Source: an uncultured beta proteobacterium
GTDB taxonomy: Bacteria > Pseudomonadota > Gammaproteobacteria > Burkholderiales > Burkholderiaceae
Direction: 5' to 3'
NCBI GenBank assembly: GCA_903845455.1
Contig: CAIMXN010000113.1
Coordinates: 1 to 22,237 of the forward strand
DNA length: 22,237 nucleotides
Positions 7,885-14,473 of the stretch are shown in pieces. Position 1 is the stretch's first letter, and each line of letters starts with the position of its first letter. The translations under genes were made by a program, and so were the position numbers. The notes under the pieces were generated by a model. It was given only the letters and a program-made list of their open reading frames with translations, was not told the origin of the DNA and ran no database searches.

Positions 7885-8859
7885 TTAATCGTTTTTAATT
7901 TCAATGGTCTTTAATAGTTTGCCGTATTTGATAGACTCACGCTTAATAAACTCTGCAAATTCAGCCTGAGAATTTGCCTTAATCAATAAGCCTTCTTTTT
8001 CTAGTGGCTTCGTAAAAGCAGGATCTTTGATTACTTCATTAATTTCAGTACTCAAATAGTTGACAACGTTGTCAGGGGTACCTGTTGGGGTAAAAATACC
8101 ACCCCAAAGGGAAAAGTTAAATCCTTTGATAGCATCTTCCGACACGGTATGGACATCAGGGAGAACAGTCATTCTTTTTTCAGAAGAGACTGCAAGCGCT
8201 CTGACGGTTTTACTTTCAATCTGTGGCAATACTGCTGGAGCGCTTGAGAAAAAGATATCTACATGACCGCCAAGTAAATCCGTCATTGCTTGGCTAGCAC
8301 CCTTGTAAGGCGCATGAGCCATATTGATATTCATATCTTGAGTAAGGGATGCCGCAGCGAGGTGGCCTGGAGTGCCACTACCTGATGAGGCATAGGTCAT
8401 CACTCCCGGCTTGGATTTGGCTAGCTTGATAAATTCAGCAAGGTTAGTGTAGCTTGCGTTTGCTGGGGTAGTCAGAATGAGTGGCGCTTCACCGATCAAG
8501 GCGATAGGTCTAAAGTCTTTGTTGGTCTCATAACCTACGTCTTTATTAACGAGAGGGGTAATGACCATCTCTCCTGTTTGGCCTAGTAGAAGGGTATACC
8601 CATCTGCTTTAGATTTAGCAACATAGCGTGTGGCTAGGGCTCCAGTAGCTCCTGGTCTGTTTTCAACGATAAAGGATTGCTTGGTGCGGACAGTGAGTTT
8701 TTCCGCCAACCGCCTAGCAAGGACATCACCCATGCCACCTGGTGCGTACGCAACCACAAACGTGACTGGTTTATTGGGATAGGCTTGCGTTGAATTTTGT
8801 GCATTGCAATGCTGAATTAAGAGTAGTGCAGGCAACAGAGTGCGAAAAATTATCTTCAT
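7885..8859 (-). CDS. Bug/TctC family periplasmic solute-binding protein
   Basis: A 324-residue protein with an N-terminal signal peptide (hydrophobic LLPALLLIQ, cleavage probably near CNAQ, about residues 18-21; the Cys is not in a normal lipobox). Hallmarks: VTFVVAYAPGGMGDVLAR, VENRPGATGALAT, KADGYTLLLG, SGSGTPGHLA, APYKGASQAMTDLLGG, LPDVHTV and WGGIFTPTGTP. It is the first gene of the minus-strand trio with the dehydrogenase and the LigI-like hydrolase, and presumably binds their shared substrate (inference). The ribosome-binding site is poor. A candidate promoter and an inverted repeat lie about 80-110 bases upstream. Confidence 0.93.
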   Translation of the reverse strand: MKIIFRTLLPALLLIQHCNAQNSTQAYPNKPVTFVVAYAPGGMGDVLARRLAEKLTVRTKQSFIVENRPGATGALATRYVAKSKADGYTLLLGQTGEMVITPLVNKDVGYETNKDFRPIALIGEAPLILTTPANASYTNLAEFIKLAKSKPGVMTYASSGSGTPGHLAAASLTQDMNINMAHAPYKGASQAMTDLLGGHVDIFFSSAPAVLPQIESKTVRALAVSSEKRMTVLPDVHTVSEDAIKGFNFSLWGGIFTPTGTPDNVVNYLSTEINEVIKDPAFTKPLEKEGLLIKANSQAEFAEFIKRESIKYGKLLKTIEIKND

Positions 8860-8941
8860 TATTTTGAGCTAAGCCTATGCTGAGTAGTAGGGGGGAATTA
8901 TTACATTAAGATTGCTAAAAATGGGATGATTAACCGCCATA

Positions 8942-8971
8942 TATATAAAAATTTGGCTTTAGGAAAGCCAA
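8942..8971 (-). promoter_or_regulatory. Candidate promoter for the minus-strand Bug-dehydrogenase-hydrolase operon
   Basis: Read on the minus strand, TTGGCT (8971-8966) and TATATA (8947-8942) are separated by 18 bases, each matching the sigma-70 consensus at four of six positions. Transcription would start near 8935, leaving a leader of about 75 bases before the ATG at 8859. The -35 box lies inside the inverted repeat at 8953-8971. Weak boxes in AT-rich DNA, so tentative. Confidence 0.3.
8953..8971. repeat. Perfect 8-base inverted repeat in a divergent intergenic region
   Basis: TTGGCTTT-AGG-AAAGCCAA lies midway in the roughly 210-base gap between two divergent genes, about 94 bases from the minus-strand Bug start and 98 from the plus-strand peptidase start. 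It could be an operator, since it overlaps a candidate minus-strand -35 box. Read on the minus strand it is followed by ATTTTTATATAT and could instead act as a weak terminator or attenuator hairpin. No regulator gene is adjacent. Confidence 0.45.
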
Positions 8972-9069
8972 TAAAGTGGGCAGTAAGTTCATTAATATGT
9001 CTTCCTGGGTGTCATGGCTCAAATTGATTTAGAGTACAGGTGCATATGAAAGCAAAACTGGAGATAAAA

Positions 9070-10500
9070 ATGAAATTCCATTTGAAATTCTTGGTGGTAT
9101 TGGCATTAGCTAGCGCACCCTGGTTTTTTAGTTCATTAGCCATATCTCAAATACAGCTTTCTCCTGATCATTATCAAAAAAGTTTGCGATCTATTTATAC
9201 AGAACTAGTAGAAATTAACACCACTGATTCTGTGGGGAGCTGCACAAAAGCGGCGAGCGCAATGGCGAAGCATTTACTAACCGCAGGATTTGATAAAGCC
9301 AATGTGCAATTAATCATTCCTCCTGGTGGCCCTCAAAAAGGAAATCTAGTAGCGACTGTCAAAGGTAAAAATGGATCTCTGAAGCCTATTTTGTTACTTG
9401 CTCATATAGATGTAGTAGAAGCAAAACGCGAAGACTGGGAGCGGGATCCGTTTAAGCTAGTTGAAGAGAATGGAAACTTTTATGCACGTGGTGCTGCGGA
9501 TGATAAATCTATGGCGGCAATCTATGTAGCCAACCTCGTCCGTATGAAGGAAGAAAAATATACTCCTGAGCGGGGTATTGTGATGGCCCTAACTTGCGAT
9601 GAAGAGAAGATTCCCACTGATTTCAATGGAGCAGAGTACTTACTAAAGAACCATCGTCAATTAGTGGATGCAGAGTTAGCAATCAATGAGGGCGCAGACA
9701 ATTTATTGCGACCTGATGGATCTAAGGCTTTTATTGCGCTAATGGCTAGCGAAAAGGTTTTTCAAACTTATACCTTTGAGACTACTAATCCCGGTGGGCA
9801 TAGTGCAAGACCTCGTAAAGATAATGCGATTTATGACTTGGCTAAAGGTTTGGTGAATCTAGGTGACTATAGTTTTCCGGTGAAGCTAAACGAGGTTACT
9901 AAGTCCTATCTAGAAAAAATGGCTTCATTTGAGACTGGTCAATTAGCAGAGGATATGCAGTCAATTGCTAAAAATCCAAATGATCAAGTTGCTCTGGCGA
10001 GAATGAGTGATAAGCCGTATTACAACAATTTGCTGAGAACTACTTGTGTGGCAACGATGTTGACGGCAGGGCATGCTACTAACGCTCTGCCTCAAAGGGC
10101 TAGAGCAACCGTGAATTGTCGAATTCTGCCAGGGGAATCTGTTGATGAGGTTCAAAAAACCCTGCAACAAGTTTTGGCAAACGACAAAATCAAAATCACA
10201 CCAGATCATCTGCCAGTATTGAGTCCGCCATCACCGCTGACCGACAAGATAGTCTCAGCAGTTACGAAGGTTAGCGATCAAATTTTCCCTGGAATCCCTG
10301 TGATACCGACAATGCTAGTGGCAACGACAGATGGACGATTTCTAAATAATGCGGGTATTCCAACGTATGGGGTCAATGGAATCTTTAGGGACTCTAACGG
10401 GGGTTATATTCATGGGTTGAATGAAAGAATGCCAGTAAGCTCCTTATTTGAGGGGCAAGAATTTTTATATAGGCTAACAATGATGCTTGCAGGATCTTAA
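9070..10500 (+). CDS. Exported M20/M28-fold family metallohydrolase (peptidase or amidohydrolase)
   Basis: A 476-residue protein from the ATG at 9070, chosen because GGAGA (9060-9064) precedes it and because it puts the hydrophobic signal peptide (FLVVLALASAPWFFSSLA) at the very N-terminus; a GTG at 9040 and an ATG at 9046 are alternatives. Di-metal site residues in order: His112 and Asp114 in LLAHIDVV, bridging Asp144 in GAADDKS, catalytic Glu178 and metal Glu179 in TCDEEK, Glu207 in NEGAD, and a late His448 in YIHGLNER. The dimerisation-domain motif NPGGHSARP is at about 240-248. Known: M20 enzymes hydrolyse peptides, acyl-amino acids or carbamoyl/amide bonds with two zinc ions. Export suggests periplasmic nutrient processing. 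It stands alone, divergent from the Bug operon and convergent with the HAD gene. The substrate is unknown. Confidence 0.9.
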   Translation: MKFHLKFLVVLALASAPWFFSSLAISQIQLSPDHYQKSLRSIYTELVEINTTDSVGSCTKAASAMAKHLLTAGFDKANVQLIIPPGGPQKGNLVATVKGKNGSLKPILLLAHIDVVEAKREDWERDPFKLVEENGNFYARGAADDKSMAAIYVANLVRMKEEKYTPERGIVMALTCDEEKIPTDFNGAEYLLKNHRQLVDAELAINEGADNLLRPDGSKAFIALMASEKVFQTYTFETTNPGGHSARPRKDNAIYDLAKGLVNLGDYSFPVKLNEVTKSYLEKMASFETGQLAEDMQSIAKNPNDQVALARMSDKPYYNNLLRTTCVATMLTAGHATNALPQRARATVNCRILPGESVDEVQKTLQQVLANDKIKITPDHLPVLSPPSPLTDKIVSAVTKVSDQIFPGIPVIPTMLVATTDGRFLNNAGIPTYGVNGIFRDSNGGYIHGLNERMPVSSLFEGQEFLYRLTMMLAGS

Positions 10501-10519
10501 AACTTATTGTGAATTTATC

Positions 10520-10555
10520 AATGATTTAACAGTCTAATTGAGCTGCTAAATCATT
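10520..10555. terminator. Probable bidirectional terminator hairpin overlapping the HAD gene's stop codon
   Basis: AATGATTTA (10520-10528) pairs exactly with TAAATCATT (10547-10555). After one mismatch, CAG (10530-10532) pairs with CTG (10543-10545), leaving a 10-base loop. It sits between the convergent M20 hydrolase (ends 10500) and HAD gene (stop at 10526), and its right half is coding for the last residues of the HAD protein. The stem is AT-rich, so strength is uncertain. Confidence 0.5.
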
Positions 10556-11230
10556 TAAATCCTTAGCATGGTAGTTAATAAATTGTTCTATATGTAAATC
10601 CTGTCTTTTAAAGTGGGGCCCGAATTCGAGGGACCTTTCAATAAAAGCTGTTTGTAGTCCACAGCGATCTGCTGCCATTAAATCATCCTTATGAGCTGCA
10701 ACTAACATCACTTCCTCTGGTAGCAGATCAAAAGTACTTGCCACTCCAAGATAAGTTTCTGGGTCTGGTTTGTAATGCCTAAATACTTCTGCAGAAAGAA
10801 TTAAATCCCATGGGAGAGAAGCATTCTTTGCCATGTTAGCTAATAAACCTAGGTTGCCATTGGATAAGGTCACAATAGTGAACTGACGCTTTAGCTTATT
10901 AAGTCCCTCGACGGTATCTTGCCAGGGGCTGAGGCGGTGCCAAATACGATTGAGATTTTGTTTTTCAATTTCAGAAAGTGATGTTATTTGAAATGTATTC
11001 AATATCTGATCTAAGATCAAGCGGTGTAGATCGTCAATTTTGGTCCACGGTAAATCACCAGATCGAACACGAGCCATGGCAGGCCTATACCCATCACGCC
11101 ATGCAGTAGCAAATGCATCTGGGTCGACTGGTAAATCAAGTCTCTTGGCTTCGGCTGCGATAGATCCATGCCAATCAACGACTGTTCCAAAGACATCGAA
11201 GGCGAGCACTTTGGGTTTTGTGGTTTTCAA
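10526..11230 (-). CDS. HAD superfamily hydrolase, haloacid dehalogenase type II-like
   Basis: A 234-residue protein of the usual length for this subfamily. Motif I is AFDVFGTVVDW with the nucleophile Asp12; motif II is VTLSNGN (Ser123, Asn124); motif III Lys154 lies in YKPDPETY; motif IV is VAAHKDDL (Asp182/Asp183). In characterised L-2-haloacid dehalogenases the motif IV region reads SSNxxD; here Ala and His occupy the Ser and Asn positions. A true dehalogenase activity is therefore uncertain, and another HAD hydrolase activity is equally possible. It is cytoplasmic. The start is TTG at 11230, a few residues before motif I as expected, with AGGG a short distance upstream. It diverges from the PEP mutase-type gene and converges with the M20 gene; no operon partner is seen. 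Confidence 0.85.
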   Translation of the reverse strand: MKTTKPKVLAFDVFGTVVDWHGSIAAEAKRLDLPVDPDAFATAWRDGYRPAMARVRSGDLPWTKIDDLHRLILDQILNTFQITSLSEIEKQNLNRIWHRLSPWQDTVEGLNKLKRQFTIVTLSNGNLGLLANMAKNASLPWDLILSAEVFRHYKPDPETYLGVASTFDLLPEEVMLVAAHKDDLMAADRCGLQTAFIERSLEFGPHFKRQDLHIEQFINYHAKDLNDLAAQLDC

Positions 11231-11330
11231 TTTTAAGGCCCTATTATTTGTTGAATTTATGAGTAATTATGACGGGAATCCCTTAGTTGGAGGTTTAGGC
11301 ATATGAAATGGATGCCTTTCTGAAAAATGG

Positions 11331-11362
11331 TGGACTTTTGCATGCCCATCCACCCATATAAT
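11331..11362 (+). promoter_or_regulatory. Candidate promoter for the PEP mutase-type gene and its Bug partner
   Basis: A perfect TATAAT (-10) at 11357-11362 lies 30 bases before the GTG at 11393. The -35 side is weak: TGGACT at 11331-11336 gives a long 20-base spacer. With transcription starting near 11369, the leader is about 24 bases and includes AAAGGT (11382-11387). Its position argues against translation from the ATG at 11327. Confidence 0.4.
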
Positions 11363-11392
11363 CATCATAATTTCTGTCAAAAAAGGTCAAGC

Positions 11393-12259
11393 GTGCCTAT
11401 CCATCTAGGAACTACTTTGCGAAAGCTGGTCAATGAGAAGCGTGGACTTTTAGTTCCGGGAGCTGGTAATGCGCTAGCTGCTCGGGTCATTGAGAATGCT
11501 GGATTTGAGGCTGTCTATTTGAGTGGAGCCGGATTAACGAATCAGTTTTACGGCATTCCAGATCTGGGCTTTATGAATCTCAATGATGTAGCTGCCCATA
11601 CCTCTGCAATTTGTGAGGTAGTAAAAATCCCCTTAATTGTTGATGTTGATACTGGCTTTGGTAACGCAATCAATGTGTATCACACTGTCAAAGTGTTGGA
11701 GCGCTCCGGCGCTAGCGCCATTCAAATTGAGGATCAAGCTAGCCCAAAACGCTGTGGGCATTTTTCTGGGAAAGAAGTGATTAGTAAAGAAGAGATGTGC
11801 AGCAAGATTAAGGCAGCAGTGGATGCACGAGTACATCAGGATTTTTTGATTATTGCTCGCACAGATGCTAGGGCGATAAATGGTTTAGATGATGCTCTTG
11901 ACAGGGCTGCTAGCTATGCAGAATCTGGAGCGGATATCACTTTTATTGAAGCCCCAGAAAGCATTGAGGAAATGAAGATCATCGCTTCCCAATCCTATTG
12001 TCCGCAACTGGTTAATATTGTGATTGGTGGTAAAACGCCTTCACTGCCACATGTGGATTTAGCTCAAATGGGTTTTGGTATTGTGCTGTATGCCAATGCA
12101 GCCTTGCAAGGTGCCGTGCGCGGTATGAGTAATGCATTAAACCATCTAAAGCAATATGGTGAACTTACAGAAGATCCTGCCTTAGTGGCTACCTTTGCAG
12201 AGCGACAAGCTTTTGTCAATAAAGAGTATTTTGATTCATTGGAGAAAAAGTTTTCATGA
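11393..12259 (+). CDS. Isocitrate lyase/PEP mutase superfamily enzyme (2-methylisocitrate lyase or oxaloacetate decarboxylase-like)
   Basis: A 288-residue protein if started at the GTG at 11393, which has AAAGGT five bases upstream and gives the usual family start (VPIHLGTTLRKLVNEK) and length. The ATG at 11327 would add 22 residues, MVDFCMPIHPYNHHNFCQKRSS when split as MVDFCMPIHP then YNHHNFCQKRSS, which match nothing known to me and overlap a TATAAT box. Seen: VPGAGNALAAR, metal-binding DVDTGFGN (Asp84, Asp86), IEDQ (Glu113) and the catalytic loop KRCGH (119-123), followed by IARTDA. Known: this superfamily makes or breaks C-C or P-C bonds next to a carboxylate; the KRCGH loop with its Cys is typical of lyases such as methylisocitrate lyase and dimethylmalate lyase. 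It overlaps the next Bug gene by ATGA, so the two are tightly coupled. The substrate, likely a branched or hydroxylated di/tricarboxylate, is not determinable. Confidence 0.88.
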   Translation: MPIHLGTTLRKLVNEKRGLLVPGAGNALAARVIENAGFEAVYLSGAGLTNQFYGIPDLGFMNLNDVAAHTSAICEVVKIPLIVDVDTGFGNAINVYHTVKVLERSGASAIQIEDQASPKRCGHFSGKEVISKEEMCSKIKAAVDARVHQDFLIIARTDARAINGLDDALDRAASYAESGADITFIEAPESIEEMKIIASQSYCPQLVNIVIGGKTPSLPHVDLAQMGFGIVLYANAALQGAVRGMSNALNHLKQYGELTEDPALVATFAERQAFVNKEYFDSLEKKFS

Positions 12260-13218
12260 AAACAATTAAAGTCCTGATGATTGCCTTTGCAATTTGCGCA
12301 TCACATTTCGCTTTTGCAGATACTTGGCCTAACCGTCCGATTCGATTTATTGTCGGCTTTGGTCCTGGTGGAGCAAATGATCTTGTTGCTCGTGCCGTAG
12401 CCGAAGGTGTCAGTAAGCAATTGGGGCAGCCTATTATTGTGGAGAACAAGCCTGGAGCCGGCTCGGTGGTAGGTGGTGATTATGTCGCTAAAAGTGCGCC
12501 AGATGGTTACACCTTTTATGCTGGTGCAGCAGGCGGTGTTGTAACGATTCCGATGCTGCGCAGTAATATGCCTTACAAGCCTGAGGACTTAGTCCCAGTG
12601 GGTATGATGGCTGTAAGCCCATCTATCATCGTTGTGAATAACGATTCTCCTATTCAGAACTTTAAGGATTTAATTAAAACGGCACAGGGTAAGCCCGGGC
12701 TGACTTTTGCAACTGCAGGTAGTGGTAGCACTCCTCACTTCGTGGCTGAAATGCTCAAGCTCTATGCTGGTGGCGGTAATTATGAAATCATTCCTTATAA
12801 GAGCGGTTCAGAGGGAGTATTTTCGGTAGTATCAAAACAAGTTGATGTCACTTCAGAGGCTAGCGTAGTCGTATTGCCACAAATTGAGGGCGGCAAACTA
12901 AGACCGATTGCTTCCACTTGGAATAAGCGTATTACGCGTTTACCTAATGTACCAACTACCAAAGAGTTAGGCTACCCCAATATTTTTATTGGGCATTGGT
13001 CTGGAGTCTTTGCACCCAAGGGCACCCCTACTGACATTATTCAAAAAATGAATGGCGCCATTCAGGCAGCGTTAGATACCAATGCGCTTAAGGCTAGACT
13101 TATTCCGCAGGGTATTGAGCCAGCCCCAGGTAGTCAAGCGGATTTCATTAAGTTCTTAACAGAAGAAAGAAAGCGGCTACTACCAATTGTGAAGAGCGCC
13201 AATATGAAAGATGAGTAG
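12256..13218 (+). CDS. Bug/TctC family periplasmic solute-binding protein
   Basis: A 320-residue protein whose ATG overlaps the upstream stop (ATGA at 12256-12259), with GGAGA at 12241-12245 as ribosome-binding site. Signal peptide MKTIKVLMIAFAICASHFAFA, cut as MKTIKVLMIA then FAICASHFAFA, with cleavage before DTWP. Hallmarks: IRFIVGFGPGGANDLVAR, VENKPGAGSVVGG, APDGYTFY, AGSGSTPHFVAEM, IPYKSGSEGVF, LPNVPTTKELGYP and WSGVFAPKGTP. Coupling to the PEP mutase/isocitrate lyase-type enzyme suggests it captures that enzyme's substrate. No permease is adjacent. Confidence 0.94.
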   Translation: MKTIKVLMIAFAICASHFAFADTWPNRPIRFIVGFGPGGANDLVARAVAEGVSKQLGQPIIVENKPGAGSVVGGDYVAKSAPDGYTFYAGAAGGVVTIPMLRSNMPYKPEDLVPVGMMAVSPSIIVVNNDSPIQNFKDLIKTAQGKPGLTFATAGSGSTPHFVAEMLKLYAGGGNYEIIPYKSGSEGVFSVVSKQVDVTSEASVVVLPQIEGGKLRPIASTWNKRITRLPNVPTTKELGYPNIFIGHWSGVFAPKGTPTDIIQKMNGAIQAALDTNALKARLIPQGIEPAPGSQADFIKFLTEERKRLLPIVKSANMKDE

Positions 13219-13242
13219 ATCAGATTGCCAGTCAACAAGCGG

Positions 13243-13280
13243 CTGAAAAAATTGATGTGATGTTATCTAAATTATTTCAG
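13243..13280. terminator. Possible bidirectional terminator between convergent genes
   Basis: CTGAAAAAATT (13243-13253) pairs with AATTATTTCAG (13270-13280) at ten of eleven positions around a 16-base loop. It follows the Bug gene ending at 13218, and its right arm contains the stop codon of the minus-strand small gene (13272-13274). AT-rich, so weak at best. Confidence 0.4.
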
Positions 13281-13679
13281 TGATGGAGTGTGAGGTTTCT
13301 CTAGCACTGCTATCAAATCTGCATTCAGAGGTCTAACACGCTCATCGACGTAGTATCCGCCGTACTCTCCGTATCGCAGATACTTGCGAGAGCAGTCAAT
13401 GCACTGATAGAGATCGCACCGACTATAAGGATAGTAGCTGATCGCGATTGGAGCATCAGCAGACCAGGAGTGCGTGCCATTGGGGTGATACTCTTCCCAG
13501 GTCTCGGCACTGTCCTCATTGCGAAGCGTTCCAATGAGCTTTAAGGATTGAAGATCAAAGCTGCCAGGTACCGACTCCCACCCTGGATTCATAAGCGCAT
13601 GGCAAGTGCCGCATTCAGATGCTAAATAGAATGCGTGGGCGAGTTCGATGAGCTCACTGGAGTTGGTAATTTGGAGCAT
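13272..13679 (-). CDS. Small Cys-rich protein of unknown function, probable zinc-ribbon fold
   Basis: A 135-residue protein from the ATG at 13679 (MLQITNSSELIELAHAFYLA). An in-frame TTG at 13727 would add 16 residues but neither start has a clear ribosome-binding site. Two CxxC knuckles are seen: Cys23-Gly-Thr-Cys26 followed by His27, and Cys93-x-x-Cys96 with an extra Cys88. Between them lies an aromatic-rich region (SWSADAPIAISYYPYSRCD), and after them LRYGEYGGYYVDERVRPL. The CGTCH string looks like a haem c site, but there is no signal peptide, and the paired CxxC arrangement fits a structural zinc site better. Function unrecognised. It lies alone on the minus strand between two plus-strand catabolic operons and has its own candidate promoter, so it may be independently expressed. 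Confidence 0.7.
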   Translation of the reverse strand: MLQITNSSELIELAHAFYLASECGTCHALMNPGWESVPGSFDLQSLKLIGTLRNEDSAETWEEYHPNGTHSWSADAPIAISYYPYSRCDLYQCIDCSRKYLRYGEYGGYYVDERVRPLNADLIAVLEKPHTPSLK

Positions 13680-13754
13680 GGTTTTGCTTGAACTAAAGGG
13701 TAAATCATAGACTTCATTGCGCTTCAAAGTTTAAGATCAGGACAATATATTTGC

Positions 13755-13784
13755 GTTATATTGACATGATTAAAACAATATCAA
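13755..13784 (-). promoter_or_regulatory. Candidate sigma-70 promoter for the small Cys-rich gene
   Basis: On the minus strand TTGATA (13784-13779) and TATAAC (13760-13755) each match five of six consensus positions with an 18-base spacer. Transcription would begin near 13748, giving a leader of about 69 bases to the ATG at 13679 or about 21 to the TTG at 13727. The region also holds a plus-strand TTGACA at 13761-13766 without a good -10 partner. Confidence 0.4.
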
Positions 13785-13804
13785 TGGATTCAGGAGATTT
13801 GGTG

Positions 13805-14473
13805 ATGAGTACAAGCGGAATTGAAATTCACCCTAGACAGGAAGCCTTTAAAGAGGGTATCTCTGCTTTGACTGGGTTAGCGACATCCGTTGTAAGTGAT
13901 GTCTTGGGAAGAACCATTGGCGCTGTCAACATTTTGCCGGTGAATAAATCTTCTGTTTCGGTTTGCGGCAATGCAGTAACAGTAAGTGTTCGTGCTGGCG
14001 ATAATCTATTTATTCATAAAGCGCTACAAATTCTTCAATCAGGCGATGTCTTGGTGGTGGATGGTGGTGCAGATATCACCCGTGCTCTGTTTGGTGAAAT
14101 CATGATGACAGTTGCTAAATCTAAAGGTGCTATTGGCTGCGTCTTCGATGGTGCTATTCGTGACGTCGATGCTTTTGAGCAGCATCAATTCCCATGTTGG
14201 GCTCGTGGAGTCAATATGCGCGGCCCTTATAAAGATGGCCCTGGTTCCATTAATGTTCCAGTCACTATTGGTGGTATGGTGGTCAACCCTGGCGACATCA
14301 TTTTAGGTGACTGCGATGGCATTATTGCTCTGTCGCCAAGCATCGCATTAGAGGCGGCTAAGTTGGGCAAAGAAAAAGAAGCAACTGAGCGCAAAACTAT
14401 TCAATCGATTATGGCTGGCGAATATAACGATGCTTGGGTAGATATCCTATTGAAACAAAAAGGTGTCCTGTGA
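13805..14473 (+). CDS. RraA/LigK-family protein (4-carboxy-4-hydroxy-2-oxoadipate aldolase-like or related)
   Basis: A 222-residue protein from the ATG at 13805, which has AGGAG at 13792-13796 eight bases upstream; an upstream in-frame TTG at 13751 is rejected. The RraA fold is marked by VVDGGADITRALFGEIM and the active-site stretch VFDGAIRDVDAF with Arg119 and Asp120, the pair that holds substrate and metal in class II pyruvate aldolases of this family. After that it reads PGSINVPVTIGGMVVNPGDIILGDCDG, split here as PGSINVPVTIGG and MVVNPGDIILGDCDG. Known: family members include HMG/CHA aldolases, oxaloacetate decarboxylases and RNase E regulators; the catabolic setting favours an aldolase or decarboxylase. 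First gene of the seven-gene plus-strand operon, overlapping the next gene by GTGA. A second, diverged paralogue lies at 18247. Confidence 0.88.
   Translation: MSTSGIEIHPRQEAFKEGISALTGLATSVVSDVLGRTIGAVNILPVNKSSVSVCGNAVTVSVRAGDNLFIHKALQILQSGDVLVVDGGADITRALFGEIMMTVAKSKGAIGCVFDGAIRDVDAFEQHQFPCWARGVNMRGPYKDGPGSINVPVTIGGMVVNPGDIILGDCDGIIALSPSIALEAAKLGKEKEATERKTIQSIMAGEYNDAWVDILLKQKGVL

Noticed and set aside
11040..11306. 88-codon plus-strand open frame opposite the HAD gene
   Set aside because: Lies almost wholly antisense to conserved HAD motifs and shows no recognisable domain.
11327..11392. ATG at 11327 as start of the PEP mutase-type gene
   Set aside because: The added residues look unlike the family, have no ribosome-binding site, and contain a perfect TATAAT promoter element.
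13602..13613. CGTCH in the small minus-strand protein as a cytochrome c haem-binding motif
   Set aside because: The protein has no signal peptide, and a second CxxC plus an extra Cys suggest a zinc site; covalent haem attachment needs export.
13761..13766. Plus-strand TTGACA as the -35 box of the seven-gene operon
   Set aside because: No acceptable -10 hexamer lies 15-19 bases downstream (best match three of six).
13751..13804. TTG at 13751 as start of the RraA-like gene
   Set aside because: An ATG at 13805 has a strong AGGAG site and gives the normal family N-terminus; the upstream codons overlap a probable minus-strand promoter.
14434..14469. ATG at 14434 as start of the Bug gene
   Set aside because: It would overlap the RraA gene by 40 bases and bury the signal peptide; GTG at 14470 gives a four-base overlap, a ribosome-binding site and a proper signal peptide.
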